Below, piece by piece: positions 1-4,556 of a stretch of 5,822 nt of DNA; within the stretch, counting starts at the first letter, position 1, and the number at the start of each line of letters is the position of its first letter. The notes below the pieces were generated by a model. It had not been told where the DNA came from. It ran no database searches and was given only the letters and a program-made list of their open reading frames with translations. This DNA is from Acidobacteriota bacterium. GTDB lineage: Bacteria > Acidobacteriota > Vicinamibacteria > Vicinamibacterales > Vicinamibacteraceae. Made by a program: the position numbers and the translations under genes. Location: positions 1 to 5,822 of the forward strand of contig JACDAO010000808.1 in the NCBI GenBank assembly GCA_013695405.1, read 5' to 3'.

Positions 1-141
1 GTGCCGGCGAGCCAGGCCGACCGGCTGGCCTCGGCCGAGGTCTGGGTCACCGGCTCGCGGCTGCCGGGCAGCGTGCCCGGAAGCGTGCTGCCGGCGTGGC
101 TGTCGACGCCCCGCACCGCCTGGTCGACCAGCCACACGATC
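1..141. other. Left-edge segment upstream of the hydrolase start, coding status uncertain
   Basis: The hydrolase frame is open through this stretch to the window edge, with a GTG at base 1. The 47 residues it would add resemble no hydrolase domain and are rich in Ser, Pro, Ala and Gly. The opposite strand is also open in the frame that shares the same wobble positions. It reads from an ATG at 143-141 into a hydrophobic start (MIVWLVDQAVRGVD) and runs off the window. Because both frames share third positions, the strong G/C bias there cannot tell them apart. The segment could be the 5' end of a divergent gene, a hydrolase leader, or non-coding. No convincing ribosome binding site is visible for either reading. 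Confidence 0.35.
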
Positions 142-981
142 ATGACCGGGATCACGCCGAGCGACGTCACGCAGGCGCAACCGCTGGAACTCGGCACCTC
201 GCAGTACGCCGCCACCCCGCTGGGCAAGGTGCACTACCTCGATCGCGGCGCCGGCGGGCGCGCGGTGGTCTTCCTGCACGGCTGGGGCGGCGCGGCCGCG
301 TTGTGGCGCGAGCAGCTGCCCGTCGTCCACGACCGGCGCGCGCTGTTCGTCGATCTGCCAGGACATGGACGCAGCGAAGCTCCGGACGCGCGCTACGACA
401 TGGCCAGCCAGGCGACTGCCGTCGGCGCCGTGCTCGACGCCGCCGGCGTGCAGCAGGCCGTGATCGTCGGACACAGCATGGGCGCGCTGATCGGCTGGCA
501 TCTCGCCGTCCGGGATCCGGCACGCGTCGTCGGACTGGTCTCGGTCCACGGATCGTTGCTGCGGCCGGCAGGTCGCAGCGCCGAGTCGGACGCGTATCTG
601 CAGGGATTGCAGGCTCCGGACTACGACGCGCTGATCAGCGCGACGCTGCAGACCTTGTTCACGCCGGCCACACCGGCGCCGCTGCGCGACGAAGTCACCG
701 GCCTGGTCCGCCGGACCCCGGCGCTGGCGCTGGTGCGGGCCCTGCAGGATCTCGGCATCGGGGAGCCGTACGCGCCCGGGGTGTATGCGGGCCCCGTGCT
801 GGCGCTGACCGCTCGGACCGCCGCCTCGCCCGGCAACGAGGAGAGCCTGTTGCGCCAGCGCTTCGACCAACTCGATTACCGGACGTTCGCGGACGCCGGG
901 CACTACCTGATGCTCGAGCGGGCGCGCGAGGTCAACGACGCCATCGCCGGCTTCCTGCTCGGGCGCGGGTTGCTGCGATGA
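142..981 (+). CDS. Alpha/beta-fold hydrolase
   Basis: This is a soluble alpha/beta hydrolase, probably cytoplasmic because no signal peptide is seen, likely acting on an ester or similar bond. Counting from the ATG at 142 (279 aa), the oxyanion-hole motif HGWGG is at 46-50, the VDLPGHGRS strand-turn at 70-78, the nucleophile elbow GHSMG at 110-114 (Ser112), and the catalytic His in DAGHYLMLE at about 254. The usual acid after the sixth strand is not obvious: PVLALT (218-223) is followed by ARTAASPGNEE, which has Glu233/234 but no Asp. The ATG at 142 is chosen because it gives a normal family length. The frame stays open to base 1, and the conserved fold only begins near residue 20, so the start is uncertain. 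Its stop overlaps the next start as ATGA, which suggests translational coupling to the transporter. Motifs alone do not reveal the substrate; haloperoxidase-like, esterase and C-C hydrolase members share them. Confidence 0.85.
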   Translation: MTGITPSDVTQAQPLELGTSQYAATPLGKVHYLDRGAGGRAVVFLHGWGGAAALWREQLPVVHDRRALFVDLPGHGRSEAPDARYDMASQATAVGAVLDAAGVQQAVIVGHSMGALIGWHLAVRDPARVVGLVSVHGSLLRPAGRSAESDAYLQGLQAPDYDALISATLQTLFTPATPAPLRDEVTGLVRRTPALALVRALQDLGIGEPYAPGVYAGPVLALTARTAASPGNEESLLRQRFDQLDYRTFADAGHYLMLERAREVNDAIAGFLLGRGLLR

Positions 982-2291
982 GCCACACGCCGGATGGCTG
1001 GCTGCAGCGGCTCGGCCTGGGCCGCCCGGAACTGCGGGCCTGGGCGATGTACGACTGGGCCAACTCCGCCTTCCTCACGACCATCGTCGCGGCGGTGTTT
1101 CCCATCTACTACAACAACGTCGCGGCGCGCGGCATGGCCCCGCAGGACGCCGCGTTCCGGTTCAGCCTCGCGACGACGGCGGCGCTGGTGGTCAGCGCGT
1201 TGCTCGCACCAGTGCTGGGCGCGATTGCCGACCACCGCCCCGCGAAGAAGGCCTTTCTCGGAGGCTTCATGCTGCTCGGCGTGATCGCCACCGCACTGAT
1301 GGCGTTGATCGAGCAAGGTGACTGGGCGCTGGCGCTCGGGTTGTTCATGGCCGGCAATATCGCGGCGAGTGGGTCGATTGCCTTCTACGACTCGCTGCTG
1401 CCGCACATCGCGGCGCCAGACGAGCTCGATCGGGTGTCGTCGTCCGGCTTCGCGCTCGGCTACCTGGGCGGCGGACTGCTGCTGGCGATCAACCTCGCGT
1501 GGATCCTGCAGCCGCGGCTGTTCGGGCTGCCGGACGCGGGCGTGGCGACCCGGCTGGCGTTCTTCAGCGTGGCGGTCTGGTGGTTTGCGTTCTCGCTGCC
1601 GCTGTTCCGACGCGTGCCGGAGCCGGCCATCCCGGGCGGCGGCGAGGCGACGCTGGCGGCCGCCACGCGTCGCGCGCTCGGCGATCTGCGCCAGACGTTC
1701 GCCCGCCTGCGCCGCTACCGGCAGGCCTTCCTGATGCTGCTGGCGTTCCTGATCTACAACGACGGCATCGGCACGATCATCCGGATGGCCTCGCTGTACG
1801 GCGCGCAGCTGGGCATCGCCGAGCAGCACCTGATCGGGGCCTTGCTGCTGGTGCAGTTCGTCGGCGTGCCGTGCGCGTTCCTGTTCGGCTGGCTGGCCGG
1901 GCGGATTGGTGCCAAGCGCTCGATTTTCCTGGCGTTGACCGTCTACGCCGGCATCAGCGTGCTCGGCTACTTCATGACCAGCGCGGTGCACTTCTACGCC
2001 CTGGCGATCCTGGTCGGGATGGTCCAGGGCGGCAGCCAGGCGTTGTCGCGCTCGCTGTTCGCCAGCATGATCCCGCGCGAGCGGTCGTCGGAGTTCTTCG
2101 GCTTCTTCGCGGTCACCGAGCGCACCGCCGGGATCCTCGGCCCGCTGACCTTTGCCGCGGCGATTGCCCTGACCGGCTCGAGCCGTGCCGCGATCCTCTC
2201 GGTGATCGCCTTCTTCGTGGTCGGCGCGCTGGTGCTGTCGCGGGTCGACGTCGCGGCCGGGCAGCAGGCCGCGAAATCGGTCAACGCGTAA
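978..2291 (+). CDS. MFS transporter, UMF1 / Atg22-like family
   Basis: This is an integral membrane permease of 437 aa, in the usual size range for UMF1-family major facilitators. The family signature AWAMYDWANSAF is at 21-32 just before the first membrane segment. A GAIADHRPAKK loop (81-91) follows the second segment, matching the MFS motif-A position. SIAFYDSLLPHIA (133-145) and DRVSSSGFALGYLGGG (151-166) are further family motifs. A charged central loop lies at about 211-250. The C-terminal half has AGRIGAKR (307-314) and GMVQGGSQALSRSLFASMIP (347-366), then SSEFFGFF (370-377). About twelve hydrophobic segments can be counted. The family is related to the yeast vacuolar effluxer Atg22, which exports amino acids; bacterial substrates are mostly unknown, so efflux of amino acids or small peptides is only an inference. 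The start ATG lies inside the hydrolase stop (ATGA, 978-981), with no strong Shine-Dalgarno, consistent with coupled re-initiation. The gene ends in TAA 20 bp before a repeat array. Confidence 0.93.
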   Translation: MSHTPDGWLQRLGLGRPELRAWAMYDWANSAFLTTIVAAVFPIYYNNVAARGMAPQDAAFRFSLATTAALVVSALLAPVLGAIADHRPAKKAFLGGFMLLGVIATALMALIEQGDWALALGLFMAGNIAASGSIAFYDSLLPHIAAPDELDRVSSSGFALGYLGGGLLLAINLAWILQPRLFGLPDAGVATRLAFFSVAVWWFAFSLPLFRRVPEPAIPGGGEATLAAATRRALGDLRQTFARLRRYRQAFLMLLAFLIYNDGIGTIIRMASLYGAQLGIAEQHLIGALLLVQFVGVPCAFLFGWLAGRIGAKRSIFLALTVYAGISVLGYFMTSAVHFYALAILVGMVQGGSQALSRSLFASMIPRERSSEFFGFFAVTERTAGILGPLTFAAAIALTGSSRAAILSVIAFFVVGALVLSRVDVAAGQQAAKSVNA

Positions 2292-2310
2292 GCGGCTCGC
2301 GCACCAATCA

Positions 2311-2406
2311 CGTAGGCGCGGGACTTCGTAGGCGCCGGACTTCGCAGGCGCTGGACTTCGTAGGCGCTGGACTTCGTAGGCGCCGGACTTCGTAGGCGCC
2401 GGACTT
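2311..2406 (+). repeat. Six tandem 16-bp repeats
   Basis: Six head-to-tail copies have the consensus CGTAGGCGCCGGACTT and start at 2311, 2327, 2343, 2359, 2375 and 2391. Copies 2, 5 and 6 are identical; the others differ by one or two bases. The array lies between the convergent transporter and transglutaminase genes, starting 20 bp after the transporter stop. Five of the six copies contain TAG on the plus strand (copy 3 has CAG). Because 16 is not a multiple of 3, these TAGs fall in all three plus frames. There are no unique spacers between copies, so it is not CRISPR. Confidence 0.95.
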
Positions 2407-2472
2407 GTCCGGCGCGCGCGTCGGGCGGAACGTGTATGACGGCCGGACCGCCGGACAAGTCCGGCGGCTACG
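2391..2472. repeat. Imperfect 25-bp inverted repeat built of two palindromes
   Basis: Bases 2391-2415 and 2448-2472 are reverse complements at 23 of 25 positions, separated by a 32-bp centre. Each arm is itself a palindrome. The left one is GCGCCGGACTTGTCCGGCGC at 2396-2415. The right one is CCGCCGGACAAGTCCGGCGG at 2448-2467. Each has 9-bp complementary arms and could fold with a four-base CTTG or CAAG loop. They lie between two converging genes and could slow polymerase from both sides, or form a REP/BIME-like unit. There is no T-run after either hairpin, so a classical intrinsic terminator is not supported. Confidence 0.85.
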
Positions 2473-2501
2473 AGTGCGGCGGCTACGAGTCCGACGGCTA
2501 C
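2458..2501 (-). repeat. Three 15-bp repeat units at the transglutaminase 3' end
   Basis: Units start at 2458, 2473 and 2488 (consensus AGTCCGGCGGCTACG on the plus strand; the third copy lacks the final G). They are the reverse-complement relative of the 16-bp units to the left, shortened by one base. On the minus strand each contributes TAG, at 2500-2498, 2485-2483 and 2470-2468. A 15-bp period keeps frame, so all three are in frame with the transglutaminase gene, and the first is its actual stop codon. Confidence 0.9.
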
Positions 2502-3457
2502 TGCTGCTGCTGCTGCTCGTCCTCGTCCGGCAACAGCGGCGCCAGGTCGGGTTCCGGCGCAGCCCAGTACAGCGCCGGCATGACGTCGGACGGCTCGATT
2601 GGCGCATCGGTCGTCTGGACGCGGACGGCGACGCCGAGTTCACTGCGGGTCTTGCCCTTGTAGCCGCCGCGGGTCGGCGGCACGTCGGCGTAGTCGCGGC
2701 CCACCGCCACCCGGATGTGCCGATCGGTGGCCAGCGTGTTGTTGGTCGGATCGAAGCCGACCCAGCCAAGATCGGGCAGCCACGCCTCGACCCAGGCGTG
2801 CGAGGCGCCGTCGGTCGACCGCTCGTCGCCGCCGTGCTTGTGGAACAGGTAGCCGCTGACGTACCGGCAGGGGATGTGCAGACCGCGAACCAGCGCGATC
2901 ATCACGTGCGCGAAGTCCTGGCAGACTCCGCCACGCGCCGCCAGCGCCTCGTCGATTGGCGAGTCCACCCGCGTGCTCTTGGGTGCGTACTCGAACGCAC
3001 GATACATCTGGCCGTTGAGTTCGCGCACCACCGACAGCGGGTCGGCATGCCGGGTCAGCTGCAACTCCTCGCGAAGCGCCTGCAGCGGCTCGGTCTGGAC
3101 TGCGAACACCGACGGCTGCAGCAATTCGTAGAAGCGCTCGGAGGTCGCCTCGTTGTCCAGCGTTGCCCACGTGTCGGCGCCGACGCGATCGGGCACGGTG
3201 ATGCCGGACACGAACTCGACCACCGACTCGGCGACAATCCGCAGTTCGCGATGCCGCGCCGGGATGTCGAAGTGGTGGACGATGTTGCCCTCGGTGTCCT
3301 GGTAGGCGAACGCGCGCGCGCGCGGCGAGGTGGTCAGCTCGAACCGCAGGCAGCGTTGCATGCTCTCGGTACGCGGCTGCATGCGCACCTCCATCACGCT
3401 CTCGCTGACCGGCGCGTCGTATCGGAAATGCGTCAGGTGGTAGACGGTGTAGCGCAT
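2498..3457 (-). CDS. Transglutaminase-like cysteine protease (COG1305 type)
   Basis: This 319-residue transglutaminase-like protein has no signal peptide, so it is probably cytoplasmic. The N-terminal beta domain typical of bacterial members (MRYTVYHLTHFRYDAPVSES, then MQPR at 26-29) covers roughly residues 1-80. The catalytic core follows, with Cys179 in GGVCQDFAH, His220 in SHAWVEAW and Asp236 in GFDPTNN forming a complete triad. Bacterial relatives more often hydrolyse or transfer amide bonds than crosslink proteins; the substrate here is unknown. After residue about 285 the chain becomes low in complexity and acidic, ending DEDEQQQQQ. It is the last gene of the ATP-grasp/alpha-E operon, 69 bp after alpha-E and in the same frame. 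The ATG at 3457 is chosen because the family normally begins MRY.V.H.T.Y.Y, right at the start. No strong Shine-Dalgarno is seen, and a palindromic repeat lies in the upstream spacer. The stop codon comes from the adjoining repeat. Confidence 0.93.
   Translation of the reverse strand: MRYTVYHLTHFRYDAPVSESVMEVRMQPRTESMQRCLRFELTTSPRARAFAYQDTEGNIVHHFDIPARHRELRIVAESVVEFVSGITVPDRVGADTWATLDNEATSERFYELLQPSVFAVQTEPLQALREELQLTRHADPLSVVRELNGQMYRAFEYAPKSTRVDSPIDEALAARGGVCQDFAHVMIALVRGLHIPCRYVSGYLFHKHGGDERSTDGASHAWVEAWLPDLGWVGFDPTNNTLATDRHIRVAVGRDYADVPPTRGGYKGKTRSELGVAVRVQTTDAPIEPSDVMPALYWAAPEPDLAPLLPDEDEQQQQQ
2501..2515 (-). repeat. CAG x5 trinucleotide run (polyglutamine tail)
   Basis: Five perfect CAG codons on the minus strand encode the last five residues (QQQQQ) of the transglutaminase-like protein, directly before its TAG stop. 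Just inside them the chain is acidic (DEDE). The run touches the 15-bp repeat units, so it marks the junction between gene and repeat and is prone to slippage. Confidence 0.9.
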
Positions 3458-3459
3458 GC

Positions 3460-3531
3460 GGGCTCAGGGCTCACGGGACAGGGGAGGGCCGGACCAGTCC
3501 GGCGGCTACAGCTTGGGGCTCGGGGCTCACG
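3460..3531 (+). repeat. 16-bp direct repeats flanking a palindrome in the alpha-E/transglutaminase spacer
   Basis: GGGCTCAGGGCTCACG at 3460-3475 and GGGCTCGGGGCTCACG at 3516-3531 match at 15 of 16 positions. They bracket a 40-bp insert holding a palindromic element (3488-3510). Each copy is itself made of GGGCTC-like halves. The right copy covers the alpha-E stop codon (minus-strand TGA at 3529-3527). Confidence 0.8.
3488..3510 (-). repeat. Single copy of the GTAGCCGCCGGAC palindromic element
   Basis: On the minus strand the 23 bases read TGTAGCCGCCGGACTGGTCC then GGC. They match the right arm at 2472-2450 at 21 of 23 positions. The core arms are GCCGGAC (3488-3494) and GTCCGGC (3497-3503), with a two-base CA centre. 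It lies within the operon, between alpha-E and transglutaminase. It carries a minus-strand TAG (3508-3506) in frame with both genes, giving a second stop after the alpha-E TGA. It could act as a REP-like RNA stem between cistrons. Confidence 0.85.
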
Positions 3532-4486
3532 CCGTCTCGCTCTCGAGCTGGTAGCTGATGTAACTCTGGTACGTGGCGTGGTGGATCAGGCGGCACTGTC
3601 GACGGACATGTTCGAGGGTCTGCGAGATGTCGCCGTCGATCAACTCCTCGATCTGGACGAACTGCAGCGAGGCACGCAGCAGACCGGCCAGGCGTTCGAC
3701 GCGCGCGGCCTGGGTCCGCCCCGAGAGGCGCGACAGCGCGCGCAGGCAGTCCTCGATGCGATCAGCGCCGAACCGCAGCGAACGCGGGAAGTCGGCGTTC
3801 AGGCAGAGGAAGTCGAGTACGTGCAGCGGACGAATCGCCGCGGTGTAGGCCCGTGTGTAGGCGTCGAACGAGGCGCAGCCGCGCAACAGCGACAGCCACT
3901 CGACGAAGTCCGCGGTCTCGACGGTGCCGCACAGGCCGTCCTGGAACTCGCGCAGGTGCACGTCGAGCAGCACCGAGGTGTTGATCACCCGCTCGAGGAA
4001 GCGCGCCAGCTCCATGTACTGCCAGCCCTCGCCGCGCTCCATCGTGGAGCTGGTCATGCCCTTGAACAGATAGACCGAATGACGGACCTCGCGAAACAGA
4101 TCCTCGGGCTGTTCCTGCCAGCCGTGGTCCTCGCGCGCCGCCTGCAGCCGCAGATACAGCCGGTTGAGCTCCTCCCACATGTCGACGCTGATCTGCTCGC
4201 GCACCTGGCGGGCGTTGTCGCGGGCCAGCGAGACGCACTCGAGCAGCGACTCGTCGCGGTCGCCGACCGCGAGGTCGACGGCCAGTTGCCGGAACTCGTC
4301 GAGGCCGGCCTTGGCCGCATCCGGCGCCTGTAGTGCGCTCAGTAAGCGGATACCGTGGCGGGCGCCTGATTCCGGTGTGCGATCGGGCGCCAGCGTCACG
4401 CTGGTCTCCAGTTGCCTGGCGGTGTGCTCGGCACGTTCGAGGTAGCGACTGAGCCAGTACAGGTGGTCAGCGACCCGTGACAGCAT
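3527..4486 (-). CDS. Alpha-E domain protein (COG2307 / DUF403)
   Basis: This all-helical protein of 319 aa matches the usual length of free-standing alpha-E proteins. Hallmarks are the N-terminal ADHLYWLSRYLERAEHTAR (6-24), ARDNAR (88-93), SVDMWEELNRLYL (100-112), ARFLERV (161-167), LREFQDG (178-184), and NADFPRSLRF (230-239). The conserved Arg, Glu and Asp residues in these motifs suggest a binding or catalytic surface, but no activity is established for the family as far as I know. Alpha-E proteins are nearly always encoded beside, or fused to, circularly permuted ATP-grasp proteins, as here, and are thought to work with them in amide-bond formation. The start at 4486 is firm: the family begins MLSR.A..LYW..RY.ERAE, and a good Shine-Dalgarno lies just upstream. 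It sits 69 bp after the ATP-grasp stop in the same frame, with no other in-frame stop between them. Confidence 0.93.
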   Translation of the reverse strand: MLSRVADHLYWLSRYLERAEHTARQLETSVTLAPDRTPESGARHGIRLLSALQAPDAAKAGLDEFRQLAVDLAVGDRDESLLECVSLARDNARQVREQISVDMWEELNRLYLRLQAAREDHGWQEQPEDLFREVRHSVYLFKGMTSSTMERGEGWQYMELARFLERVINTSVLLDVHLREFQDGLCGTVETADFVEWLSLLRGCASFDAYTRAYTAAIRPLHVLDFLCLNADFPRSLRFGADRIEDCLRALSRLSGRTQAARVERLAGLLRASLQFVQIEELIDGDISQTLEHVRRQCRLIHHATYQSYISYQLESETA

Positions 4487-4490
4487 GCGC

Positions 4491-4497
4491 CACCTCC
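4491..4497 (-). promoter_or_regulatory. Ribosome binding site of the alpha-E gene
   Basis: The minus strand reads GGAGGTG followed by GCGC and the ATG at 4486-4484, leaving six bases between GGAGG and the start. This is the best Shine-Dalgarno match I noticed before any gene in the window. It supports this start and independent initiation of alpha-E. Confidence 0.8.
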
Positions 4498-4528
4498 AGT
4501 CGACGTCCGCCGTGTGCGATCCCGGACT

Positions 4529-4556
4529 CGGCGTTCGGCGTGCGGCGTTCGGCGTT
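4529..4556 (-). repeat. Four tandem 7-bp AACGCCG repeats
   Basis: On the plus strand the units are CGGCGTT (4529), CGGCGTG (4536), CGGCGTT (4543) and CGGCGTT (4550). Read on the minus strand, AACGCCG units begin at the last base of the ATP-grasp stop codon TGA (4558-4556). They occupy the first part of the 69-bp spacer before alpha-E. This is a simple-sequence repeat of a different family from those near the transglutaminase gene. Confidence 0.85.

Noticed and set aside
43..63. VWVTGSR-like peptide at the left edge, resembling the start of TonB-dependent receptors
   Set aside because: It is a short chance similarity within a frame that continues into a hydrolase, with no plug or barrel sequence.
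903..1991. Minus-strand open frame of 362 codons opposite the transporter
   Set aside because: It is dominated by Arg, Gln, His and Glu, with no motif. It mirrors the UMF1 transporter gene, whose frame is well supported.
2396..2467. Rho-independent terminators at the two palindromes
   Set aside because: The stems are strong but no T-run follows on either strand, so they are reported as inverted repeats with only a possible termination role.
2311..2501. CRISPR array
   Set aside because: Units are 15-16 bp, directly tandem, and have no unique spacers; no cas gene is visible.
1994..2769. Minus-strand open frames reading through the repeat island into peptides such as RRLRSPAPTKSSAYEV
   Set aside because: The repetitive peptides are translations of the 16-bp units in successive frames, with no ribosome site or independent domain.
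2405..4333. Long plus-strand open frame (642 codons) opposite transglutaminase and alpha-E
   Set aside because: It is antisense to two genes with clear family motifs and is rich in Arg, Gln, Val and Ala, as expected from the reverse of GC-rich coding sequence. No recognisable domain.
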